The notes beneath the pieces were generated by a model that did no database searches, was not told the origin of the DNA, and saw only the letters and a program-made list of their open reading frames with translations. A program made the translations under genes and the position numbers. From Herbidospora solisilvae (lineage in GTDB: Bacteria > Actinomycetota > Actinomycetes > Streptosporangiales > Streptosporangiaceae): a stretch of DNA of 64,000 bases. The stretch lies in assembly GCF_009901565.1 (NCBI RefSeq), contig NZ_WXEW01000001.1:1116001-1180000 (forward strand), given 5' to 3'. Every line of letters begins with the position of its first letter. Within the stretch, counting starts at the first letter, position 1. Shown here piece after piece: positions 31,678 through 39,733 of the stretch.

Positions 31678-32427
31678 TCAGCCGAGGCCGCCGCCGTGGG
31701 CGACCACGACAGAGCCGGAGATGTAGGACGCCTTGTCGGATGCGAGGAAGCTGACGATCGAGGCGATCTCCTCGGGCCGCCCCATCCGGCCCAGCCGGAT
31801 GCGGGACTCGTACTGCTTCCTGATCTCGGCGGGCACCTTTCGGGTCATGTCGGTGGCGACGAAACCGGGCGCGACGACGTTCGCGCGCACCCCGTGGGGG
31901 GCGGCCTCGTTGGACAGCGCCCGGGTGAACGCGATGATCGCGCCCTTGGACGCCACGTAGTTGGTCTGGCCGGGGAAGCCGCCGTCCAGGCCGCTGGTGG
32001 AGGACAGCGTCACGATCGCGCCGCGGCGCTGGTGCTGCATCAGCCGCAGGCCCTCCCGGCAGGCCAGGAAGGTGCCGGTCATGTTGACGTCCATCGGCGT
32101 GCGGAACTGCTCCAGGTTCATCGCGACGAGGTAGCGGTCCAGGGTGATGCCGGCGCTGGTCACCAGGATGTCCAGCCGGCCCTGGACGGCGCGGACCTCG
32201 CGGAACATCGCCCGCACCGCGTCCTCGTCGGTGACGTCCGCGCGGACGGCCGTCGCGGTGCCGCCGCGCTCCTCGATGAGGGTGACGACCTCCTTGGCGT
32301 CGGCCTCGGAGCGGGCGTAGTTGACGATCACGTGCGCGCCCTCGGCGGCGAGGTCGAGCGCGACGGCCCGGCCGATGCCGCGGGAGCCGCCCGTAACCAG
32401 GGCCACGGAGCCTTCGGCAAAGAGCAT
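31678..32427 (-). CDS. FabG-like 3-oxoacyl-ACP reductase
   Basis: This 249-residue SDR has VTGGSRGIGRAVAL for NADPH, NMTGTFLACREGL, catalytic Ser143, and Tyr157 and Lys161 in YVASK. It should reduce beta-ketoacyl-ACP in the highly reducing type II cycle. ATG 32427 is chosen because GGAGA lies about 7 nt upstream; longer frames lack such a site. It is first in the 18-gene operon running to 16148 and faces a divergent promoter region shared with the flavoprotein gene. Confidence 0.92.
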   Translation of the reverse strand: MLFAEGSVALVTGGSRGIGRAVALDLAAEGAHVIVNYARSEADAKEVVTLIEERGGTATAVRADVTDEDAVRAMFREVRAVQGRLDILVTSAGITLDRYLVAMNLEQFRTPMDVNMTGTFLACREGLRLMQHQRRGAIVTLSSTSGLDGGFPGQTNYVASKGAIIAFTRALSNEAAPHGVRANVVAPGFVATDMTRKVPAEIRKQYESRIRLGRMGRPEEIASIVSFLASDKASYISGSVVVAHGGGLG

Positions 32428-32487
32428 CGTCGTCTCCAGACAATCGAACTCGGAAATAGTCCGAAACTTCAAGAATCAAGCTACTAA

Positions 32488-32503
32488 GGCGCGATATCAC
32501 GCC
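32488..32503. promoter_or_regulatory. Near-perfect palindrome in divergent promoter
   Basis: GGCGCGATATCACGCC is a 16-bp palindrome centred on GATATC with one mismatched pair. It sits between the KR start (32427) and the flavoprotein start (32562), where a regulator could act on both operons. No T-run follows, so a terminator is unlikely. Confidence 0.4.
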
Positions 32504-32515
32504 TGTATCACCGGG

Positions 32516-32552
32516 TTATCCGAGCATTGACGCGCATTTGGCGGCATATGAT
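32516..32552 (+). promoter_or_regulatory. SARP-type triple direct repeat with -10 box; leaderless flavoprotein promoter
   Basis: Three heptamers occur at exact 11-bp steps: TTATCCG (32516), TTGACGC (32527) and TTGGCGG (32538). A TATGAT box (32547-32552) follows, and the GTG start is 10 nt after it, so the transcript probably has no leader. Repeats at one helical turn that replace the -35 box are typical of SARP activators, and a SARP gene lies 1.5 kb away. The last repeat is only 2 bp from the -10, closer than in well-known SARP promoters. Confidence 0.55.
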
Positions 32553-32561
32553 TCTGTCCCC

Positions 32562-34100
32562 GTGGACGAGAACGTCGAGGTTTTGATAGTGGGCGGCGGC
32601 CCGGTCGGGCTGGCGGCGTCCATCGAGTTGTCCCGGCACGAAATACGTTCGTTACTCGTAGAAAAACATCCGGATACATCGCTTTTCCCGAAAGCGCGGC
32701 TCATCTCCACCCGGACGATGGAGATCCTGCGCTCCTGGGGCATCCAGGACGAGGTGGAGCGGGCCGGCATGCCGCGCGAGGACGTGCTGGCGGTCGGCGT
32801 GGGCACCTCGCTGAGCGCCGGCGACTATCTGCGCAAGGCGGCGGCCATCGCGGAGGACGCGGCGCAGAGCCCGACCTACACCTATCTGTGCTCCCAGGAC
32901 ATCCTCGAAGTGATCATGCGCAGGGTCGCCGGGTCGGCCGCCGACGTGCGCTTCGGCACCACCATGACCGACCTGCGGATCGACCCCGACGGGGTCGAGG
33001 CGACGGTGGTCGCGGACGGGGCCGCCACCCGGGTCAGGGCCCGCTACCTCATCGCCGCCGACGGCGGCCGCAGCACGATCCGCGAGCGGCTCGGCATCGC
33101 CGTGGAAGGCCCGCCCCCGCTCGGGCACATGGTCAGCATCATGTTCGACGCCGACTTCGACTTCCTGCCCCCGGGCCGCCGCGCCGCCCTCTCCTTCGTC
33201 CGCAGCACCCCCGGCGGCGCGATCGAGGCGGTCGACAACCGCCGCCGCTGGATCATGCAGACCGGGTACGACCCCGCCAGAGGCGGCAGCGCCGACGACT
33301 TCACCGAGGAGTACTGCCTGGCCGCCGTGCGTTCGGCGATCGGCATCCCCGACCACCCGGTCGACATCGTCGGCGTGATGCCCTGGCTCCAGCAGGCCGT
33401 GGTCGCCGCCGCGTTCGCCAGGGACCCCGTCTACCTGGCCGGGGACGCCGCGCACGTGGCCACCCCGCAGGGCGGGTTCGGCATGAACTGCGGCATCCAG
33501 GACGCGCACAACCTGGCCTGGAAGCTGGCCGCCGTCCTGCGCGGCGAGGCCGGCCCGCGACTGCTGGACACCTACGCGGAGGAACGCCGCCCGATCGCGG
33601 TGCGCACCGTGGACGAGAGCCTGGTCAACGCCATGATCACGGCCCAGATGATGGCCGGGCGGCTGTCCATGCACGAGGCCATCGAGCGGCAGGCGGGGCG
33701 GCGCGGGTCGGAGGGACTGGTGCTGGGCTTCCACTACGACTCGGCCGCCGTCATCCCGGACGGCACGCCGGCCCCCGCGCCGGCCGATCCCTACCGGACG
33801 TACGTGCCGACCGCCCGGCCGGGCCACCGCGCCCCGCACGTCTGGGTGTCGCCCGGCGTGTCCACGCTCGACCTGCTCGGCCCGGCGTTCACGCTGCTCA
33901 CCGCGGCCGGCAGCGGCTGGGCCGGGGCGCCGGGGGTGAAGGTGATGAAGATCGACTCGGCGGAGTGGGCCGAGGCGTACGGCGTCGGCCCGGAGGGCGC
34001 GGTCCTGGTACGCCCCGACGGCCACGTCGGCTGGCGCACCCGGGGCGGCGACCACGCCGAACTGGAGAAGGCCCTCGACGTCATCCTGTGCCGGACGTGA
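32562..34100 (+). CDS. FAD-dependent aromatic-hydroxylase-type monooxygenase
   Basis: This 512-residue class A flavoprotein has LIVGGGPVGLAASIELSRH for FAD, YLIAADGGRSTIRERLGI as the DG motif, and YLAGDAAHVATPQGGFGMN as the GD motif. A thioredoxin-like C-terminal domain (from about residue 410) is typical of the PheA/RdmE group of polyketide hydroxylases. GTG 32562 is preferred because a -10 box ends 9 nt before it; TTG 32538 is possible. A TTA codon at 32652 (codon 31) and an AT-rich 5' end are visible. The 3' end overlaps the convergent SARP gene by 20 bp. Hydroxylation of the polyketide is the likely role. Confidence 0.88.
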   Translation: MDENVEVLIVGGGPVGLAASIELSRHEIRSLLVEKHPDTSLFPKARLISTRTMEILRSWGIQDEVERAGMPREDVLAVGVGTSLSAGDYLRKAAAIAEDAAQSPTYTYLCSQDILEVIMRRVAGSAADVRFGTTMTDLRIDPDGVEATVVADGAATRVRARYLIAADGGRSTIRERLGIAVEGPPPLGHMVSIMFDADFDFLPPGRRAALSFVRSTPGGAIEAVDNRRRWIMQTGYDPARGGSADDFTEEYCLAAVRSAIGIPDHPVDIVGVMPWLQQAVVAAAFARDPVYLAGDAAHVATPQGGFGMNCGIQDAHNLAWKLAAVLRGEAGPRLLDTYAEERRPIAVRTVDESLVNAMITAQMMAGRLSMHEAIERQAGRRGSEGLVLGFHYDSAAVIPDGTPAPAPADPYRTYVPTARPGHRAPHVWVSPGVSTLDLLGPAFTLLTAAGSGWAGAPGVKVMKIDSAEWAEAYGVGPEGAVLVRPDGHVGWRTRGGDHAELEKALDVILCRT

Positions 34101-35526
34101 CCGACCCGGCCAGGGAGCGGATGCGGGCGGCCCCCATCCGCAACCGCAGCGGGTTGCCGGAGGAGTGCGCCAGCAGATCGGTCACGGCCTGCGCCCCGGC
34201 CGGGCCGGCCAGCAGACCGGCCAGTTCCCTGGCGGCCTCGGCGGCGAGCGGCCGGACGAACTCGCGGTGCGCGCCCTGCCGGGCCACCAGCTCGTCCAGC
34301 GGGTCGGTGCTGGTCACGATCACCCGGCAGTCGGCGCCGCCGGGCAGCAGCGGCAGCACCTGGGCGGCGTCCCTGGCCCCGTCCAGCACCACGACCATCC
34401 GGCGGCGGGCCGTCCAGCTGCGGAACAGCGCGACCTTCTCGTCGCGGTCGGCGGGGATGTCGGCGCGGGGCACGCCGAGCGCGCGCAGGAACCGTCCCAG
34501 CACGGCGGCGGGCTCGGTCTCCTCCAGGTCGGCGAACAGGTGTCCGTCAGGGAACCAGCCGGCCCGGTCGTGCGCCCACCGCAACGCCAGCGCGGTCTTG
34601 CCGATGCCGGCCGGGCCGCTCAGCACGGTCGTGCCGGGCAGCGCCGTCTCGGGGTCGGGCCGCAGCACCGCGTCCAGCGCGGCCAGTTCCTCCCCGCGCC
34701 CGACGAACGGCAGGACGCGGGGCGGGAGCTGGGACGGCACCACGACCGCGCCGGCCCGGTGCGCGGGCTGCCGCATCAGGCCGGACTCGTCGCGCAGGAT
34801 GCGCTCGTGCAGGTGGCGCAGCGCGGGGCCGGGCTCCAGGCCGATCTGGTCGCGCAGGTAGCGGCGGGTCTCCTGGTAGGCGCGCAGCGCGTCGGCGCGC
34901 CGGCCGGCCCGGTACTGGGCCAGCATGAGCTGGGCCCTGACCCGCTCACGGAACGGGTGTTCGGCGACCAGCGCCAGCAGTTCGGGGATCACCTCGTGGT
35001 GGTGGCCCAGCTCGATCTCCAGCTCCAGGCAGGCCTCGGCGGCCTCCAGCCGGGACTCCTCCATCCGGGCCACGTCGTAGCGCAGGCCCCGGATGTCCTC
35101 GAAGGGGTTGCCGCGCCAGAGCGCGAGCGCCTCGCGCAGCAGCCGGACCGCCTGCTCGCGGTTCTTGCCCGCGGCCTCACCCCGGGAACGGGCCACCAGG
35201 GACTGGAACCGCAACCAGTCGATGCTGTCGGGGGCGGGGCGGATCAGATAGCCGGGGCTGGACGTCTCGATCACGCCGGCGCCCAGGACACGGCGGAGCC
35301 GGGACACGCAGATGGCGATCTGGCGGCGCGCGCTGGGGGGCGCGGACTCCGTCCAGACGGTCTCGATCAGGCGGTCGACGCTGACCGCGCGCCCCGCGTT
35401 GAGCACCAGGCTGGCCAGGATCGCCAGTTCACGGCTGGCGCAGATCCGCAACTCGGCGCCGTCGCGCAGGACCTGCATGGGGCCGAGCACCCGGAATATG
35501 AAACCGCCGTCCATCATCGGGCCCAT
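34081..35526 (-). CDS. SARP-family transcriptional activator with NB-ARC domain
   Basis: This 481-residue protein has an OmpR-like winged helix (about 8-95, FRVLGPMQVLRDGAELRICA), a bacterial activator domain (100-245, AVRLLREALALWRGNPFEDI) and an NTPase part with LSGPAGIGKTALALRWAHDR as the P-loop. It lacks the long TPR tail of AfsR-type proteins, so it is a mid-size SARP. These bind 11-bp-spaced heptamer repeats at promoters; such repeats occur at 32516 and 35721. It is the best candidate for the cluster-specific activator. No good ribosome site precedes ATG 35526; nearby ATGs at 35517 and 35514 are alternatives. Confidence 0.93.
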   Translation of the reverse strand: MGPMMDGGFIFRVLGPMQVLRDGAELRICASRELAILASLVLNAGRAVSVDRLIETVWTESAPPSARRQIAICVSRLRRVLGAGVIETSSPGYLIRPAPDSIDWLRFQSLVARSRGEAAGKNREQAVRLLREALALWRGNPFEDIRGLRYDVARMEESRLEAAEACLELEIELGHHHEVIPELLALVAEHPFRERVRAQLMLAQYRAGRRADALRAYQETRRYLRDQIGLEPGPALRHLHERILRDESGLMRQPAHRAGAVVVPSQLPPRVLPFVGRGEELAALDAVLRPDPETALPGTTVLSGPAGIGKTALALRWAHDRAGWFPDGHLFADLEETEPAAVLGRFLRALGVPRADIPADRDEKVALFRSWTARRRMVVVLDGARDAAQVLPLLPGGADCRVIVTSTDPLDELVARQGAHREFVRPLAAEAARELAGLLAGPAGAQAVTDLLAHSSGNPLRLRMGAARIRSLAGSVTSGTG

Positions 35527-35763
35527 ATATTCTCGAAGAGATGATGTCGAGCAATTTCCATAATCTCTCCCGCACAGATTCCACTGACTCCGAACCTAAT
35601 CAGCGGCCCCGCACCCCGGCACCCCTAGCCACCCCCTGTTACCCCCCACCCCACCGCCCGGCGGGGGTTCCCCTATTTCCCCCGCCAAACCGGCAGCGGA
35701 CGAACCGTCACTGTACGCTTTTGACGGGACTTTGACGGACACAGGGCTCGCCGAGGGGGGAAA
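35527..35763. promoter_or_regulatory. Divergent SARP/AKR promoter region with SARP-type direct repeat
   Basis: TTGACGG occurs at 35721-35727 and again at 35732-35738, an 11-bp step as expected for SARP binding, upstream of the plus-strand aldo/keto-reductase homologue. A C-rich tract (35604-35690) with CCCCTAGCCAC/CCCCTGTTACC steps, also 11 bp apart, lies next to it. GGGGGG at 35755-35760 is the ribosome site of the downstream TTG start. No strong -10 is seen, as expected of an activator-dependent promoter. Confidence 0.5.
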
Positions 35764-36678
35764 TTGCGTTTTACCAGACTCGGCCGCTACGGCCCGGTGA
35801 TCTCCAATATCGGGCTCGGCACCCTCGCGCTGTCCGGGGCGTACGGGGCGGTGGAACCCGGCGACGCGCTCAACCTGATCGGCCGCGCGCTGGACGCCGG
35901 CGTCAGCATCGTCGACACCGCCGACCTCTACGACGACGGCCAGGTCGAGCGCCTGATCGGCCGGGCGGTCGCGGGCCGCCGCCAGGAGGTCGTGGTCTGC
36001 ACCCGCGGGAGCGGCACCGCGCAGGCGTGCGAGGCCTCGCTGAAACGCCTCGACGTGGAGGCCATCGACCTCTACTACCTGCGCTCCCCCAGCCGGGACG
36101 CCCCGGTCGAGGAGAGCATGTCCGGGCTGGCCGACCTGGTCAGAGCCGGGAAGGTGCGCCATGTCGGGCTGTCCGACGGGACGCTGCACCAGCTCCGCGA
36201 GGCCAGCGCCGTCCATCCGGTGGCCGCGCTCGGGGTGGAGTACTCGTTGTGGGGACTGCGCGCCCAGCCCGGCCTGCTGGCCGAGGCGCGGCGGCTGGGC
36301 GTCAGCGTGGTGGCCGCCCGCCCGGTCGGCCGGGGTTTCCTCACCGGCCGCATCCGTTCCGCCGACCAGCTGGCGCCCGGCGACTGGCGGCGCGGCGACC
36401 CCCGCTTCCACCCCGACGGCCTGCGCCGCGGCCAGGACCCGCTGCGCGCGGTCGAGGACGTCGCCGCCCGGCTGGACCTGGGCGCGGGCCGGCTGGCGCT
36501 CGGCTGGCTGCTGTCCCAGGGCGACCACGTCGTGCCGGTGCCGAGCACCCGCGACGAGGTGCATCTGGAGATGAACCTGTCCGCCTCCGAGGTGCGGCTC
36601 GCCCCGGGCATCCGCGACGAGCTCAGCCGGATCTTCCCGCCCGGGACGGCGGATCAGTCGGACTCCCTCCTGCTCTGA
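35764..36678 (+). CDS. Aldo/keto-reductase homologue lacking catalytic Lys and His
   Basis: This 304-residue TIM-barrel protein is similar to aldo/keto reductases along its whole length: IGLGTLALSGAYG, DTADLYDDGQ with Asp51 and Tyr56, GKVRHVGLSDG, VEYSLWGL. The two other members of the usual tetrad are changed: the Lys of ATKFG is Arg81 in VVCTRGSG, and the His of YYQHR is Arg107 in LYYLRSPS. Known family chemistry would predict weak or no reductase activity. The NADPH-binding end looks kept (VVPVPSTRDEVHLE). It may be a sensor, a structural partner or an altered enzyme. It starts with TTG after GGGGGG and ends overlapping the response regulator gene by 25 bp. Confidence 0.82.
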   Translation: MRFTRLGRYGPVISNIGLGTLALSGAYGAVEPGDALNLIGRALDAGVSIVDTADLYDDGQVERLIGRAVAGRRQEVVVCTRGSGTAQACEASLKRLDVEAIDLYYLRSPSRDAPVEESMSGLADLVRAGKVRHVGLSDGTLHQLREASAVHPVAALGVEYSLWGLRAQPGLLAEARRLGVSVVAARPVGRGFLTGRIRSADQLAPGDWRRGDPRFHPDGLRRGQDPLRAVEDVAARLDLGAGRLALGWLLSQGDHVVPVPSTRDEVHLEMNLSASEVRLAPGIRDELSRIFPPGTADQSDSLLL

Positions 36679-37322
36679 CCCGGGATCAGCGACGCGGCCG
36701 TCGCCTTGTTGACGGCGTCGATCCGGGAGACCGCGTTGAGCTTGACGAAGATGTTGCGCATGTGCCGCTTGACGGTCGCCTCGGCCAGCCCGAGCCGGCG
36801 GGCGATCTGGAGGTTGCTCAGCGCCTGCGCGGCCAGCTGCAGGATCTCCTTCTCCTTGTCGGTCAGCACTCCCGGCTGCGGGCCCTCGACCTGGGCCAGG
36901 CTCGTGCGGGACACGGCGAGCACGACCCGGCCCGGGTCCTCGTAGACGCCGCGCACGGCCGCGAACAGTTCGTGCCGGTGGATGCTCTTGAGCAGGTAGC
37001 CGCTGATCCCGGCCGCCAGCAGGCGGGTGAGGAGGTGCGGCCCGTCGTACATGCTCAGGATGATGATCCGGGTGGCCGGCGAGAACGCCCGGATCCGGGT
37101 GACGGTCTCCAGCACGTCGTCGCCGGGGATCTCCACGTCCAGCAGCACCACGTCCGGGCGGGTGTCCCGCACGAGCCGCACGGCGTCGGAGGAGTTGCCC
37201 GCCTCTCCGGCGATGACCAGGTCGGCGGTGGATTCGAGGATCTCGCGCAGGCCCTCGCGGAACAGGGCGTGGTCGTCGACGAGCGCGATCGAGATCTTCC
37301 CGCTAGAGCTCGTCGGACTCAC
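36654..37322 (-). CDS. NarL-type response regulator
   Basis: This 222-residue protein has a receiver domain with D16-D17, phospho-acceptor Asp62 in VVLLDVEIPG and a Lys in YLLKSIH. A LuxR HTH follows (LTDKEKEILQLAAQALSNLQ, then EATVKRHMRNIFVKLNAV). It overlaps the kinase gene by 20 bp and is its cognate partner. Within the cluster it probably sets expression in response to an internal or envelope signal. Confidence 0.93.
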   Translation of the reverse strand: MSPTSSSGKISIALVDDHALFREGLREILESTADLVIAGEAGNSSDAVRLVRDTRPDVVLLDVEIPGDDVLETVTRIRAFSPATRIIILSMYDGPHLLTRLLAAGISGYLLKSIHRHELFAAVRGVYEDPGRVVLAVSRTSLAQVEGPQPGVLTDKEKEILQLAAQALSNLQIARRLGLAEATVKRHMRNIFVKLNAVSRIDAVNKATAASLIPGQSRRESD

Positions 37323-38400
37323 GGGACTGCCTCTTGAGCGGGATGGACAGGTCGACCCGGCAGCCGCTGCCGGGGGCGCTGGTGATCGTCAGCCGGCCGC
37401 CGAGCAGCTCGGCCCGCTCCCGCATCGACGCCAGTCCCACGCCGCGGCCCCGGGCCCGGGACGGCTCGAAGCCCCGGCCGTTGTCCTGGACGAACGCCTG
37501 GAGCTCGTGCGGGGCGATGTCGACCCGCATGAGGACCACCGACGGCCCGCCGTGGGTCAGCGCGTTCCTGGTCGCCTCGCGGATGATCAGGAAGGACTCG
37601 TCCAGGACCCGCGGCTCGGCCCACGACTCGTCGCCGTTCACGTCCAGGCCGACCGACACCCCGTCGTCCTCGATCGCCTCCAGGAACCCGAGCAGCGCCT
37701 TCTCCAGGCTCTTGACCGTCGTCTGCGGGTGCAGTTCCGAGGTGATCTGGCGGAGGTGCTCCATCGCCTCCTGAATCGCCTGCTGGGCGACTCCGAGCTT
37801 GATGGCCGCCCTGGCGGGGTCGGTGCCACGGTGCAGCTCCGACAGCGCGAGCTGCTGGTGCGCGACGCTGACGCCGTGCCCGATCCGGTCGTGCAGGTCG
37901 CGCGCGATCCGGCGGCGCTCCTCCTCCTGCGCCTGCTGGACCTGGTTGAGCAGGAACCCGTGATAACTCTCGGAGGCCTCCTTGACCCGGCGCGACAGGC
38001 TCTCCTCCATGCCGGTGGCGACCAGCGCGAAGACGTCGGTGGGGTTGTCGGAGCCGGCCGCAATTTGCCGCGCCAGATGTGTGAGCGCGGATCTGAAAAA
38101 AAGTGAGCCCGCCTCAAGAGAAGCCTTCGGATGAACTCCGGAAGCCGCCCTGCTGGTGCCCACTTCCCAGGCGTGAAACTTATGGAGTTCGTTGACCTGC
38201 ACTTTTCCGGAGCGCAGTGTCGCGGCTACGTCGTCGAGAACGTACTGGGCCGTCATAAGAGCCTGGCGAACCGCGTTCGGATCCGTGGAGAGCGTGTTGC
38301 CGGTGGCGTGCAGCTCCGACTCGAATTCCTCAAGGATTTCGGCCCGGCACGCATCCACGAATCTCGCCGGATCACTCTCCGCCCCGAAATCAGCACCCAA
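37303..38400 (-). CDS. Soluble HisKA_3 sensor histidine kinase
   Basis: This 365-residue kinase has His170 in RRRIARDLHDRIGHG (HisKA_3), an N box near REATRNALTHGG and G boxes DNGRGFEP and GRGVGLASMRER. It has no membrane segment, so it senses a cytoplasmic signal through its 140-residue N-terminal helical region. The start is TTG 38400, preceded by GAGGGAC at suitable spacing. It overlaps the response regulator gene by 20 bp and lies 52 bp downstream of the prenyltransferase gene. Confidence 0.9.
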   Translation of the reverse strand: MGADFGAESDPARFVDACRAEILEEFESELHATGNTLSTDPNAVRQALMTAQYVLDDVAATLRSGKVQVNELHKFHAWEVGTSRAASGVHPKASLEAGSLFFRSALTHLARQIAAGSDNPTDVFALVATGMEESLSRRVKEASESYHGFLLNQVQQAQEEERRRIARDLHDRIGHGVSVAHQQLALSELHRGTDPARAAIKLGVAQQAIQEAMEHLRQITSELHPQTTVKSLEKALLGFLEAIEDDGVSVGLDVNGDESWAEPRVLDESFLIIREATRNALTHGGPSVVLMRVDIAPHELQAFVQDNGRGFEPSRARGRGVGLASMRERAELLGGRLTITSAPGSGCRVDLSIPLKRQSRESDEL

Positions 38401-38452
38401 GGAAGTCCCTCTCGATTTGGGACGCGCGAGAGCCTACAATCTCTCACTTACG

Positions 38453-39406
38453 TCACAAAAGCAACATATCCTTCCCAATATTAGAGGACAGGACAGTAAT
38501 GTGAACCACGTATTGCGTGGCCATGAAGGCCCGGTAAGGCCTGCGCCGCCGTCGCCGGGCGGCGGCGGCGTCCGCGCCGCGGCCCGCCAGGGTGACCGCC
38601 ACCGCTCCGGCGAACATTGCCAGCGCGGTCTCGGCGAGCGGCGCCGAGAGCGCCACGCTCGCCACCCAGAATGACCCCGCCAGGAGCAGCGCGGCGGCCG
38701 ACATGACGTTCCTGGCCGCACGCGCGCCGTAGATCACCGCGATGGTGCGCCGGCCGGCGGCGGCGTCCCCCTCGATGTCGGACAGGTCCTTGGCCGGGAT
38801 GCCGACGAGCGTCATCCAGCAGGTCGCGGCCGTCGCGAACATGATCAGGCTGAGCGGCGTGGCCCCGTCCGCCCCGTTGACGACCACGGTGAACCCGCCC
38901 CAGTAGGCCAGCAGCCCCGACCCGCAGAGCACCGCGACGGTGCCGCCGGAGCGCCGCTTCAGGCGGAAGGGCGCGCCCGAGTACAGGTACCCGAGGACCA
39001 GGTTGGCCGCGATGACCCAGGTCATCGCGGGGGGCAGCCCGGCGGTCGCCACCAGCGACAGGGCGGCGGTGACCGCGGCCGCCGCGGTCGCCGTGCGCGG
39101 ATCCAGGTCGTTGCGGGCGATCGGCCGGCGGGACCCGTTGACCCGGTCCTCGTGGACGTCCGAGACGCCGTTGCCCACATAAATGGCAAAAATAGACAAG
39201 ACCCAGGCGGCGGCGCCCTGCAGCACCTTCGCCGGGTCGGGGGCGGCGGCGACCGGCAGTGCCAGCATCGCCCCCGCCAGGAATCTCAGCATGGACACGG
39301 CCAGTACGGCCGGCCGGGCCTCGATCGCGCAGAACCGCAGCGCTCTCGTCGCGCGTCTGAGGGCGGAAGGTCCGGATGGCCGGCCCGATACCCAGGTGCT
39401 CGCCAT
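38453..39406 (-). CDS. UbiA-family prenyltransferase
   Basis: This 317-residue membrane protein has the two UbiA aspartate motifs, NGVSDVHEDRVNGSRRP near residues 78-94 and PAKDLSDIEGDAAAGRRT, with eight to nine hydrophobic segments. It should move a prenyl group from a prenyl diphosphate to an acceptor in the membrane. In this cluster no prenyl-diphosphate synthase or obvious aromatic precursor gene is seen, so the donor would come from primary metabolism. It may prenylate the product, or it may be an unrelated neighbour co-transcribed with the two-component system. Confidence 0.88.
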   Translation of the reverse strand: MASTWVSGRPSGPSALRRATRALRFCAIEARPAVLAVSMLRFLAGAMLALPVAAAPDPAKVLQGAAAWVLSIFAIYVGNGVSDVHEDRVNGSRRPIARNDLDPRTATAAAAVTAALSLVATAGLPPAMTWVIAANLVLGYLYSGAPFRLKRRSGGTVAVLCGSGLLAYWGGFTVVVNGADGATPLSLIMFATAATCWMTLVGIPAKDLSDIEGDAAAGRRTIAVIYGARAARNVMSAAALLLAGSFWVASVALSAPLAETALAMFAGAVAVTLAGRGADAAAARRRRRRPYRAFMATQYVVHITVLSSNIGKDMLLL

Positions 39407-39733
39407 GACCGATTGTTATGCCGGAATCAAAGCCCGGTTAAGAGGGATGATCCGAGGGTGGCAGGCGGGAATACAACTTTTGATACTCCCCTTACCACTC
39501 GGGGCTACTTTCCCCGAACTGCCGACACCCTTTCTTGCCGGGTCGCTGCGGCCCCTATTAGCTTGAGGCCAGCGAAACAGGGATCGTACAACTTTCAACG
39601 AGTCCAACCTTAGGGAACCTCATGCCGGATATCAAGCTTCGGCGCCACCAGGGTTCCCATCGGTAATCGCACAGGTCAGACCGGGCTGGGCTCCCTCTAC
39701 CCGCCGGTATTCATCAGGAAAGGAAATACGGCG
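39407..39733. promoter_or_regulatory. Divergent intergenic region, UbiA / 2-isopropylmalate synthase
   Basis: This is a 327-bp gap. A plus-strand -10-like TATTAG (39556-39561) with TTCTTG 18 bp upstream would give a leader of about 165 nt before ATG 39734. I looked for a leucine leader peptide and a T-box and found neither: a short frame in the leader has one Leu codon only, and no T-box core is present. GGAAAGGAAA is the ribosome site. Confidence 0.4.

Noticed and set aside
39407-39733. T-box or leucine attenuator upstream of leuA
   Set aside because: No T-box core sequence, and the short frame in the leader has one Leu codon only.
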